A DNA stretch of 13,561 nucleotides from an uncultured Campylobacter sp. (GTDB lineage: Bacteria; Campylobacterota; Campylobacteria; Campylobacterales; Campylobacteraceae): positions 1 to 13,561 of the forward strand of contig NZ_CALKTS010000084.1 in the NCBI RefSeq assembly GCF_937997595.1. The letters run 5' to 3'. Both the position numbers and the translations under genes were made by a program. Numbering within the stretch: the stretch's first letter is position 1; each line of letters starts with the position of its first letter. Under the pieces are notes generated by a model. The model saw nothing but the letters and a program-made list of their open reading frames with translations, was not told the origin of the DNA and did no database searches. Positions 1 through 6,795 of this stretch are shown in pieces.

Positions 1-182
1 CATATCCGGCGATAGATATGTTAGTATCCAGCGATTCATACTATGAAACGGAATTCCTACTTCACTGGGGTGAATGTGTAAAAGAGCTGGAGATTTTTAA
101 CGTCGCAGGAGAGGACTATCTTGAACTAGAAAATTTTGAGAATATTCAATTTTATAATTTTGATGAAAATAAATATGAATAA
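1..182 (+). CDS. 3' end of an unidentified gene (partial)
   Basis: An open frame enters from the left edge (first full codon at base 3) and stops at TAA 180-182, giving about 59 residues ending in NFDENKYE. The tail is acidic and aromatic (HWGECVKELEIF, then ENIQFYNFDENKYE) and has no membrane segment. I do not recognise the family. The composition is AT-rich and the fragment looks like a small soluble cytoplasmic protein. A possible in-frame ATG (175) of the next open frame overlaps the stop by 8 bp, the same overlap seen between trpB and trpA, so the two genes may be linked. The frame is supported only by being open across its length and by plausible protein composition. Confidence 0.55.
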   Translation, partial: YPAIDMLVSSDSYYETEFLLHWGECVKELEIFNVAGEDYLELENFENIQFYNFDENKYE

Positions 183-340
183 ATGCTTGAAATTAATAGT
201 AGCCCTATTTTGTATCAATATAATGGCCGTGAGCTTAAAAGCAAACAATATAGTAAGCTATTCAAATTCCAAACTTTCAAGCATAAACGCTAACTACTCC
301 AGATCCAAATCAAGCACTATAAAATTTAAAAATTCCCAAC

Positions 341-346
341 AAGGAA
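341..346 (+). promoter_or_regulatory. Strong ribosome binding site selecting ATG 352
   Basis: AAGGAA lies five bases upstream of ATG 352. It is the best Shine-Dalgarno match in the first 750 bases and is the reason for preferring this start over the in-frame ATGs at 163 and 175, which have no clear site. Confidence 0.55.
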
Positions 347-351
347 ATAAA

Positions 352-753
352 ATGAAATTTTTAAAACGATACAAAAATATTATTCTACTGCCGTTTATGT
401 TAATTATTTCGTTTTTTGTTTTTCGTATGATTTATACGGAAATAATTAGCGAGTGCGCCCCAATAAGGCTCTTTTCAAAAAATTCTCTAAGTAATAGCGG
501 TTATGTTAAGTTAAAAGCAAAATGTATAAAAAAGGCTTTGGAAAATGACGATAATCACCTTATTATGCAGTATTTTAAAAGAGAGACGAGCGAGTGCCTT
601 AAAATTATTGATGAACCGTCAAAGATCCCACATAATCTTATTAGAGTTAACAGCTTTGAAGAGTGGAAAAAATTAAGGCTTACGGATACTGACAATATAA
701 TTTGTCCTATCGGTAATTCTAAAAAGAGCGATATTAGCAATGAAAGCAAATAA
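352..753 (+). CDS. Small membrane-anchored hypothetical protein
   Basis: A protein of 133 residues with a basic N-terminus (MKFLKRYK), one hydrophobic segment at about residues 10-25, then a hydrophilic domain with four cysteines (35, 58, 82, 118) that could form disulfides if the domain is periplasmic. Family not recognised. ATG 352 is chosen for its AAGGAA site. The same frame stays open upstream to ATG 175 (or 163), which would add a signal-peptide-like segment (KLIVALFCINIMAV) and a Ser/Asn-rich linker, giving 192 residues with two hydrophobic segments. The start is therefore uncertain while the stop is not. The gene is AT-rich compared with the trp genes beside it and follows another AT-rich unknown, suggesting an accessory pair. 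Confidence 0.6.
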   Translation: MKFLKRYKNIILLPFMLIISFFVFRMIYTEIISECAPIRLFSKNSLSNSGYVKLKAKCIKKALENDDNHLIMQYFKRETSECLKIIDEPSKIPHNLIRVNSFEEWKKLRLTDTDNIICPIGNSKKSDISNESK

Positions 754-807
754 ATTCACAAATTATTCAAATTTACGAAGTTAGGGCTGCTCATCAAGCA
801 AAACATT

Positions 808-868
808 AGCCGCAATTTAAAGTGTAAATTTTAAAATTTACTATCTTGCACCGCGCGTTTTTGCGGCT
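808..868. repeat. Nested inverted repeats upstream of the trpBA promoter
   Basis: The outer arms AGCCGCAA (808-815) and TTGCGGCT (861-868) are perfect complements. Between them lies an 18-bp perfect palindrome, GTAAATTTTAAAATTTAC (824-841). No T-run follows, so a standard terminator for the upstream gene is not evident. A protein-binding site or structured spacer is possible. The palindrome core recurs in other intergenic gaps of this window. Confidence 0.4.
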
Positions 869-922
869 GTATATCCGATAAATTTAGAAGAGCGTCGCAA
901 AAGGTGCCGTCAAAAAAGCGAA

Positions 923-963
923 ATTTAACGCGAAATTTTATATAATCCTACGATTTAACGCGA
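923..963 (+). promoter_or_regulatory. trpBA promoter flanked by an 11-bp direct repeat
   Basis: TATAAT at 941-946 is a consensus -10 box. No good -35 is visible, as is common for Campylobacter sigma-70 promoters. The 11-mer ATTTAACGCGA occurs at 923-933 and again at 953-963, exactly 30 bp apart (about three helical turns), one copy upstream of the -10 and one at the expected transcription start. This geometry suits a repressor site. The leader to ATG 973 would be only about 20 nt, too short for a trp attenuator. The second repeat runs into the ribosome binding site GAGGAG. Confidence 0.6.
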
Positions 964-972
964 GGAGATAGG

Positions 973-2154
973 ATGAATAAAAAGGCGTATTTCGGGAGTT
1001 TTGGCGGGCAGTTTGTGCCTGAGACGGCGATGTTTGCGCTCGAGGAGTTGGAGGATGCGTACAACACCATAGCGCAGACGAAGGAATTTAAAGACGAGCT
1101 GGGTTACTTGCTGCGCGAATACGCAGGGCGTCCGACGCCGTTATATCACGCCGCGCGCCTTAGCGAGCACTACGGGCATGAAATTTATCTAAAGCGCGAG
1201 GATCTTAACCACACGGGCGCTCATAAAATCAACAACGCCCTAGCGCAGGCGCTACTAGCCAAAAAGATGGGCAAAAAAAAGATCATCGCCGAAACCGGCG
1301 CAGGTCAGCACGGCGTGGCGACGGCGACGGCAGCGGCGCTATTCGGGCTTGAGTGCGACGTATATATGGGCGAGACCGACGCCGCGCGCCAGCAGCTCAA
1401 CGCTTTTAGGATGCAGCTTTTGGGCGCAAATTTAATCAAAATCGGCACCGGTTTAAAAACGCTCAAAGAGGCGACCACCGCGGCGATTCAGGCGTGGGTG
1501 AATGAGATTGAGAGCGTATTTTACGTCATCGGCTCGGCGGTCGGGCCACATCCGTATCCTAAGATGGTTAGGGATTTTCAAGGCGTCATCGGCACCGAGA
1601 CCAAATCGCAGCTTGCGAGCAAGGGGATTAAAGCCGATTATGTCCTAGCCTGCGTGGGCGGCGGAAGCAATGCGATAGGAATTTTTAGCGCGTTCGTGGA
1701 TGACCCGTCCGTGCAGCTTTTAGGTATCGAGGCGGGCGGCTTGGGCGCACAAACCCCTTATCACGCAGCGACCATCACTAACGGGCGCGCGGGCATCATC
1801 CACGGCATGAAAACGATCGTACTACAGGATAAATTCGGCATGATCGAGCCTGTTCACAGCATCTCGGCGGGGCTTGATTATCCCGGCGTAGGCCCAGAGC
1901 ACGCGCATCTGCATGAGACGGGTCGCGCAAAATACGAAGCGGTAACCGACGATGAGTGCATCACGGCGCTTAAGCTGCTTTCTAGGTTTGAGGGCATTAT
2001 CCCTGCGATCGAAAGCGCGCACGCGTTAGCGTATTTAGAAAAGCTCTGTCCGCAGTTAAAAAGTAGAAAAACGATCGTCGTAAACGTAAGCGGCAGGGGC
2101 GATAAGGATATGGATACCGTGATGAATTACAAAAAAGGAACGATTTATGGATAA
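973..2154 (+). CDS. trpB: Tryptophan synthase beta subunit TrpB
   Basis: The 393-residue protein is the PLP-dependent beta subunit, which condenses indole with L-serine to give L-tryptophan in the cytoplasmic alpha2beta2 complex. It is full length for the family. Visible landmarks are the N-terminal YFGSFGGQFVPETAM, the PLP Schiff-base lysine in HTGAHKINN (Lys85), the catalytic glutamate in AETGAGQHG (Glu107), the substrate-gating stretch TDAARQQLNAFRM, and the phosphate-binding GGGSNA (229-234). The start ATG has a strong GAGGAGATAGG site. The gene overlaps trpA by 8 bp, so translation is probably coupled to keep subunit stoichiometry. Its moderate-GC composition suggests native core DNA. 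Identification is secure. Confidence 0.98.
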   Translation: MNKKAYFGSFGGQFVPETAMFALEELEDAYNTIAQTKEFKDELGYLLREYAGRPTPLYHAARLSEHYGHEIYLKREDLNHTGAHKINNALAQALLAKKMGKKKIIAETGAGQHGVATATAAALFGLECDVYMGETDAARQQLNAFRMQLLGANLIKIGTGLKTLKEATTAAIQAWVNEIESVFYVIGSAVGPHPYPKMVRDFQGVIGTETKSQLASKGIKADYVLACVGGGSNAIGIFSAFVDDPSVQLLGIEAGGLGAQTPYHAATITNGRAGIIHGMKTIVLQDKFGMIEPVHSISAGLDYPGVGPEHAHLHETGRAKYEAVTDDECITALKLLSRFEGIIPAIESAHALAYLEKLCPQLKSRKTIVVNVSGRGDKDMDTVMNYKKGTIYG

Positions 2155-2893
2155 GATCAAGGCGGCCTTTACGGGCAAAAAGGCGAACATCGGCTACATC
2201 GTGGCTGGCTATCCGAGCCCAGCGCACACGAAGGAGTTTTTGTCAAATTTAGACGAAAGCGCGATCGATCTGCTTGAGATCGGCATTCCTTATTCCGACC
2301 CGCTCGCGGACGGTCCCGAAATTTTTAAAGCGAGCTTTTCCGCGGTGCAAAACGGCGTAAACGCGGAGAAGGTATTTGAAATTTTAAAAGAGGTGCAAAC
2401 GCGTAAGCCGCTCGTGTTTTTGGTCTATTACAACGTGATCTTTGCCTACGGCGCGCGCGAGTTTGTAGCGCAATCGGCGCGCTACGGCATCAGCGGGCTA
2501 ATAATCCCCGATCTGCCGTATGAGGAAAATGAGGAAATTTTTGCGCTTTGCGAGGAGTTCGGTATCGCGCTCATCCCACTTATCAGCGTTACGAGTGAGC
2601 ACCGCGCCGCGCGAGTTTTGAGCCGCGCGCGAGGCTTCATCTATGGCGTGGGCGCTATCGGCGTGACCGGAAGCAAGCAAACTCCGATCTCGCGCCTTAA
2701 AAATATGGTCGCAGATCTTAAAAAAATGAGCGATCTGCCCGTGGCGATCGGCTTTGGTATTCGCAACTCCAGCGACGTTCGAGCTACAAAAGAATACGCA
2801 GATGGCGCTATCATCGGCACTGCGATTGTAAATTTATGCGCAAACTACCGCGGACGCGAGCTGCAAAGCAAGATCGCCGAACTTTTTAATTAA
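2147..2893 (+). CDS. trpA: Tryptophan synthase alpha subunit TrpA
   Basis: The 248-residue (beta-alpha)8 barrel cleaves indole-3-glycerol phosphate to indole and glyceraldehyde-3-phosphate and passes indole to TrpB. The catalytic pair is visible in LLEIGIPYSDPLADGP as Glu44 and Asp55. The phosphate-binding loops are represented by GVGAIGVTGSK and GFGIRNSSD, and the C-terminal ADGAIIGTAIV is typical. The length is slightly short but within the family range. The ATG lies inside the last codons of trpB (ATGGATAA overlap). The next gene starts 10 bp after the stop, so all three probably share a transcript. Identification is secure. Confidence 0.98.
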   Translation: MDKIKAAFTGKKANIGYIVAGYPSPAHTKEFLSNLDESAIDLLEIGIPYSDPLADGPEIFKASFSAVQNGVNAEKVFEILKEVQTRKPLVFLVYYNVIFAYGAREFVAQSARYGISGLIIPDLPYEENEEIFALCEEFGIALIPLISVTSEHRAARVLSRARGFIYGVGAIGVTGSKQTPISRLKNMVADLKKMSDLPVAIGFGIRNSSDVRATKEYADGAIIGTAIVNLCANYRGRELQSKIAELFN

Positions 2894-2903
2894 CGGAAAG
2901 AGC

Positions 2904-4046
2904 ATGAAAAAGATATTTTTAATTTTAATCGCAAATTTTTGCCTCGGCGCCAATCTGATGCAATACGATCTTTTCAACCACGACGATAGCGTGGACATCG
3001 TCTTGGCGTTTGACTCTGCATACAAGCCCGACATCGTACGCAGCGTCGATGGACAGTCGATGAGTCTTATTTTAAAGGGGCTCGGCGGCGATGAGAAATT
3101 TAACGAAATGCGCACCAACCAAAAGGTCTTAAAAAGCTTTACGATAGCGCCCAAAGGCAAGGATATCGAGATCAATTTCCCCACCGGAGCCGATCTGTCG
3201 GTTGATGCTCTTACTCAAGACGGCAATTTAAAGCTCATTTTGCGCGTAAAAAATCCCGCTTTCGATCAGAGTAAGATGAGCGTAAAGAGCGAGGCGAATG
3301 AAACGGCGCAAAGCGGTAGCAGCGGGGTTTCCGTGATGCCGATAATCGTAGCGTTACTGCTTGCAGCCGCGGCTTTCGTCGGCGTGCGAAAATTTTTATC
3401 GCACAAGCCGCAAAAAAGTATCGACGAGACATGGCGAGTTTTTGAAGACGACGCTAGCGTGGAGGATGCCGATGTGGACGAAGCGGGCATAGATGAAATT
3501 TTAAACGACTCCTCTTTTAAAAATCAGAGCGGATCAAAGAACCCAAATTATTCTGACGCGCAAGAGTTTGCGAAGAAAGATGAAGCCTCTGCTTTAAATT
3601 CCAAAAATTCTAACGACTCAAAAAACGTAGATAGCGCAGATTTTTTCGGAGGCGAAAGTGTGGACGAAGAGAGTGCGCACGATAAATTTTACGATGAAGT
3701 TGCGCGTGCCGAGCGTTCGGAAGCTACGGAGGCGGACGAAAACTATGAGAGCGCCGAGAATATAAGAGCAGCGGATAAAATTTCGCCGCTTAAAGTAAGC
3801 TCTGCCGAGAGTGGTACGATGGAATTTCGCGAGGGAGCAAAAGAAAGATCGGATGCAAAAGAGCCTAAAGTTTCGGCATTTAGAAGCATTTTAGAAAATG
3901 AGCTGCTTAGCTCGGATACCGCAAGACCTAGCGACGTGCGAGTAGAGCTGGTGCGCGAAATCGACGAAAATAATGCAGCCGTAGTGCTAAGCTTCGCAGG
4001 CAAAAAACATCTAGTGGTGTTAAAAAGCTCCAACGCTATCGATTGA
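2904..4046 (+). CDS. FliO-like single-pass membrane protein with long acidic linker
   Basis: The 380-residue protein has a signal peptide (about 1-16, cleavage near LGA-N), a periplasmic beta-rich domain (about 17-118, AMIN-like in feel), one transmembrane helix (about 144-162), a long acidic Ser/Asn/Asp/Glu-rich region predicted disordered (about 180-325), and a C-terminal beta-type segment (343-376, ending FAGKKHLVVLKSS). This order, and the end in a 'GKxxLVV' strand, recall the flagellar export protein FliO of Campylobacter. From memory, flagellar fliN/fliO-type genes lie after trpA in C. jejuni, so the position is consistent. The linker is much longer than expected. The start ATG is 10 bp after trpA with GGAAAGAGC upstream. 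The membrane architecture is clear; the FliO assignment is tentative and a FimV/AMIN-type protein is the alternative. Confidence 0.8.
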   Translation: MKKIFLILIANFCLGANLMQYDLFNHDDSVDIVLAFDSAYKPDIVRSVDGQSMSLILKGLGGDEKFNEMRTNQKVLKSFTIAPKGKDIEINFPTGADLSVDALTQDGNLKLILRVKNPAFDQSKMSVKSEANETAQSGSSGVSVMPIIVALLLAAAAFVGVRKFLSHKPQKSIDETWRVFEDDASVEDADVDEAGIDEILNDSSFKNQSGSKNPNYSDAQEFAKKDEASALNSKNSNDSKNVDSADFFGGESVDEESAHDKFYDEVARAERSEATEADENYESAENIRAADKISPLKVSSAESGTMEFREGAKERSDAKEPKVSAFRSILENELLSSDTARPSDVRVELVREIDENNAAVVLSFAGKKHLVVLKSSNAID

Positions 4047-4060
4047 TGAGGCATAGAATT

Positions 4061-4082
4061 TCGCAGCTTGCGGGCTCTGCGA
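4061..4082 (+). terminator. Weak stem-loop after the trpBA operon
   Basis: TCGCAG (4061-4066) pairs with CTGCGA (4077-4082) around a 10-base loop, 15 bases after the last stop codon. The following sequence is AT-rich (CCCATAAAATTTT) but lacks a clean U-run, so termination activity is uncertain. Confidence 0.3.
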
Positions 4083-4213
4083 CCCATAAAATTTTGCAGT
4101 TTGTTAAATTTTAAAAATTGTGGAATTTTATAGCGCTAGAAATTTATGCCACATTTAAGCCTTATCACCAAAAGGTCGCGATGAGATTAAAATTTAAGAT
4201 GAGGTCTAAATTT

Positions 4214-4271
4214 AAAAAGAAAGAAGGGCGAAAGCTCGGGTAAGTTTTAAAATTTAACCCGCGTCTCGCCC
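4214..4271 (-). terminator. Intrinsic terminator of the TonB receptor gene
   Basis: On the minus strand, GGGCGA (4271-4266) and CGGGT (4261-4257) pair with ACCCG (4241-4237) and TCGCCC (4231-4226), giving a two-part stem interrupted by unpaired bases, topped by an AT-rich loop. It is followed directly by TTCTTTCTTTTT (4225-4214). It starts 14 bases after the receptor stop codon. Position, GC-rich stem and T-rich tail fit a Rho-independent terminator. The stem could also act weakly on the converging plus-strand transcript. Confidence 0.65.
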
Positions 4272-4284
4272 GTATAAGCTTAAT

Positions 4285-6375
4285 CTAAAATCTTACTTCC
4301 AAATCGACGTAGAAATTTCGTCCAGCACCCACCACCACAGTCTCGCGCGTGCGGTTTGCGTTGATGTAGTGGCGATCAAAAATATTATTTACGCCAAAGC
4401 TCAGATCGGCGCCGTCAAGGGCCGGAATAATGCCGTTTTTAATCTTGTAACTTCCTCTAAAATTAGCGATCGTAAAGGACTTATCTACATAAAAATACTC
4501 TCTCCCGCGTGCAAAATATGAAGCGGGTTTGGAGTGAGGCTTGAAGTAGTGGCTTACCTCAAAGCCTAAATTTAGATCGTGCAGAGGCGAGTAGGAGGCG
4601 TGCACGCTTAGCTTTTTGGCGTGGTTATTGATGTTTTCATGCGTCTTTTTATTGTAAATTCTAAGTCGCTCGAAGCTCGCGCCGAAATCAAAGTCCTGCG
4701 TTTGGTAGTTTGAGCTTAGCTCAAAACCATGCCTTTTGGCTTGATCGATATTTTGATACTGCCCGTATTGTTGCGAAAAGCCGCCCGGCGGCACGCCCAG
4801 ATGCGGTAGCGGCTTAACGTCAATCATATCTTTGATATTGCCGTTAAAGTAGATAAATTTCATATTGAAGTGATCGTCCGTAAAAATTTCATCCTGTTTA
4901 AAACTAAATCCGACCTCGTATTCTTTTACGGTCTCGGGCTTTAGATCGGGATTTGGGATGTAATAATACATTCGGTTGATAGGCCCTGCTTGCGATGTTT
5001 CGTGCGGAGTAGGCGCACGGAAACTCTCGCTGTATCCCGCTAAAAGCGTAAATTTATCAAAGAGCGTATAGGCAATCGCCGCGCGCGGAGAAAATCTCGA
5101 ATCTTTAAATTTAGCCGATCTGCCTTTGATGTCGCGATCGAATCTATCGTATCTACCGCCTAAGGTAAGCTCTAAATCATCGTGCAAGCGGATCAAATCC
5201 TGCGCGAAAAGCCCGTAGCTATTGTATTCGTTCGGAAAGGAGGCGAAATCTCTTAACGCTCCATTTTGGATAAAGATCGCATCCTCTTGCCTATTTTCGT
5301 AATCGCCGCCGAAAGCGAAGCTATGATTTAAAAAGCCCGTGTCGAATTCCGAGATATTTTTGATCTCTAATCCCTTACGATCGTCTTTGTTCGTGTAGCT
5401 GCCGGTATCTGCGCCGTCGATATAGCCGCGTTTATACTCGGCTCTGCTTTTGTAGGCCTTAAAAGACATATCCACTAGCGGGCTTTGCGGCGTGAAGCTC
5501 CAATCAAAAACATAATCTCTCTGGCTTAAATTTCCGCTTACGAAGAGATCTGCATCATTTTGCCATAGTGTCTGCCACATCGTGTGTAAATTTTCGTCGT
5601 AATCAAAGGCGCTGAAGCTTACGCGGTGATCGTCCAAATTCGCGCCGATCTTAAAAAATCCGGTATCGATATGCTCGTTATTGAAGCTCTTGTCGTAGTC
5701 CGGGGCGTAGTGCGTGCCGCCGTCTGCGAACTTAACGTTGCCGTAGCTTGCGCGCTTGCCGTAGAGTAAAACGTCGATCGGAATTTCCTCGCCCTTGCCG
5801 TAAATCGCGCCGCGCGTGCTATGCATATTGTTTGATTCGAGTCTCTGTCCTAGCATCAAGCCTACGTTTTTGCCCTCGCTTAGATAATCGCTCGCGCTTT
5901 TGGTTTGCATATTTACGATACCGCCGATCGCGCCCGAGCCGTGCAGCACGGACGAGGCGCCCTTTATGACCTCGACGCGCTTTAAGATATCGCTATCGGT
6001 GCGAAAAGATGAGATCATATTGGAGTAAATTCCCACGCTCCTGCGCACGCCGTCTTGTTTGATGATGACGCGCTCGTCGCTTTGATATCCGAATCCGCGG
6101 ATCTGAAACTGCCTGCCGATCTGCCGCCCCATATCCATACTGCCGTCAACGCCCGGTATCTGCATGATCGAATCGACCACGTTGGTTTTGGCTTTCATAT
6201 CCTTGGGGGTTAAAATTCCGGCCGAGCCTGCGTATTTTAGGTTATCGACCACGCTCACCGTCGCTTGCACGACGATTTGACCCAGATCCTGCGACTTCGT
6301 GGCGTTATTTTCGGCCGCATTCGCTCCGCCTATTGCGCCTATCGCAAGCGGCACCAATAAAATTTTCTTTTTCAT
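4285..6375 (-). CDS. TonB-dependent outer-membrane receptor, haem/haemoglobin type
   Basis: A 696-residue outer-membrane receptor. It has a signal peptide (1-20, ending GANA), a TonB-box-like segment (about 32-38, GQIVVQA), and a plug domain (about 40-158, with PGVDG, QIRGFG, VEVIKGASSVLHGSGAIGG). The rest is a 22-stranded-type barrel ending in phenylalanine (VDLEVRF), as barrel assembly requires. FRAP (452-455), a nearby His458 and NPDL (475-478) match the FRAP/NPNL boxes of haem, haemoglobin and transferrin receptors, so haem or haemoprotein iron uptake is the likely role. Energy would come from TonB-ExbBD encoded elsewhere. Three related TTGAAAT-containing sites upstream suggest Fur control. 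No haem transport genes adjoin it. The receptor class is certain; the ligand is inferred. Confidence 0.93.
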   Translation of the reverse strand: MKKKILLVPLAIGAIGGANAAENNATKSQDLGQIVVQATVSVVDNLKYAGSAGILTPKDMKAKTNVVDSIMQIPGVDGSMDMGRQIGRQFQIRGFGYQSDERVIIKQDGVRRSVGIYSNMISSFRTDSDILKRVEVIKGASSVLHGSGAIGGIVNMQTKSASDYLSEGKNVGLMLGQRLESNNMHSTRGAIYGKGEEIPIDVLLYGKRASYGNVKFADGGTHYAPDYDKSFNNEHIDTGFFKIGANLDDHRVSFSAFDYDENLHTMWQTLWQNDADLFVSGNLSQRDYVFDWSFTPQSPLVDMSFKAYKSRAEYKRGYIDGADTGSYTNKDDRKGLEIKNISEFDTGFLNHSFAFGGDYENRQEDAIFIQNGALRDFASFPNEYNSYGLFAQDLIRLHDDLELTLGGRYDRFDRDIKGRSAKFKDSRFSPRAAIAYTLFDKFTLLAGYSESFRAPTPHETSQAGPINRMYYYIPNPDLKPETVKEYEVGFSFKQDEIFTDDHFNMKFIYFNGNIKDMIDVKPLPHLGVPPGGFSQQYGQYQNIDQAKRHGFELSSNYQTQDFDFGASFERLRIYNKKTHENINNHAKKLSVHASYSPLHDLNLGFEVSHYFKPHSKPASYFARGREYFYVDKSFTIANFRGSYKIKNGIIPALDGADLSFGVNNIFDRHYINANRTRETVVVGAGRNFYVDLEVRF

Positions 6376-6396
6376 GCCCCGACCTTTAAAATAAAA

Positions 6397-6475
6397 TTGA
6401 AATACATTATTATATATCTAGATACTTAAATAAGGTTGAAATTTAATTTCAAAAACATTTGAAATTCATTATTAT
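6397..6475 (-). promoter_or_regulatory. TonB receptor promoter with Fur-like repeats
   Basis: On the minus strand TATAAT lies at 6414-6409, about 34 bases before the ATG. Overlapping and upstream of it are TTGAAATACATTATTAT (6397-6413) and TTGAAATTCATTATTAT (6459-6475), direct repeats differing at one base. Between them is the perfect 17-bp inverted repeat TTGAAATTTAATTTCAA (6436-6452). The ATAATGA half-sites read on the minus strand resemble Fur-box halves. An iron receptor gene with operators overlapping its -10 box fits Fur repression; this is inferred and untested. Confidence 0.55.
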
Positions 6476-6486
6476 TGGCGGCAAGA

Positions 6487-6585
6487 ATGCGCTCTTTCTG
6501 AGCTACTTCTGCGTTTTGGCTGCGTCTTATCCGCACTTTGTCCGCGCCGTTCCTGCACTGTTTCCGCACCTCGCCTGCACCGTAT
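6487..6585. repeat. Nine degenerate tandem 11-bp units
   Basis: Reading in steps of 11 from 6487 gives ATGCGCTCTTT, CTGAGCTACTT, CTGCGTTTTGG, CTGCGTCTTAT, CCGCACTTTGT, CCGCGCCGTTC, CTGCACTGTTT, CCGCACCTCGC and CTGCACCGTAT. Seven consecutive units (6509-6585) begin with C(T/C)GC. The period is about one helical turn and is not a multiple of three, so this is not a coding repeat. It lies in the divergent gap between the TonB receptor and yedE. Its function is unknown. Confidence 0.6.
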
Positions 6586-6721
6586 TTAGGCGGATAAATT
6601 CGGCGTTTTTATCTCAACAAAGAGCCTAAATTTAAACGTCCGCGATTTACCTGTGTCTAAATTTAGCACTTGCCCGTATGATTTAAATCTTTCGCTTTTC
6701 GTAAATTTAGATCGGAATTTA

Positions 6722-6774
6722 TTTACTTTTTATTTTACAAAGGATAAAATCGCGCCTAAGAGATCGGTCGATCT
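6722..6774 (+). promoter_or_regulatory. yedE promoter and palindromic operator candidate
   Basis: TTTACT (6722-6727) and TAAAAT (6745-6750) form a reasonable -35/-10 pair with 17-bp spacing. Immediately downstream, across the expected transcript start, is the perfect inverted repeat AGATCG-GT-CGATCT (6761-6774), a candidate operator or leader hairpin. The site AGGA (6785-6788) sits 7 bases before the yedE ATG. Confidence 0.5.
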
Positions 6775-6795
6775 AGATTATTTCAGGATTTTTTC

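Noticed and set aside
754..972. trp attenuator or T-box leader before trpB
   Set aside because: The -10 box is only about 27 bases before the ATG, leaving no room for a leader peptide or T-box.
3743..4087. 114-codon open frame on the minus strand
   Set aside because: It is antisense to the C-terminal region of the FliO-like gene, Ser/Leu/Ala-rich from reverse reading of acidic codons, and without a start signal.
6487..6585. CRISPR array
   Set aside because: The units are 11 bp, contiguous and degenerate, with no spacers and no cas genes.
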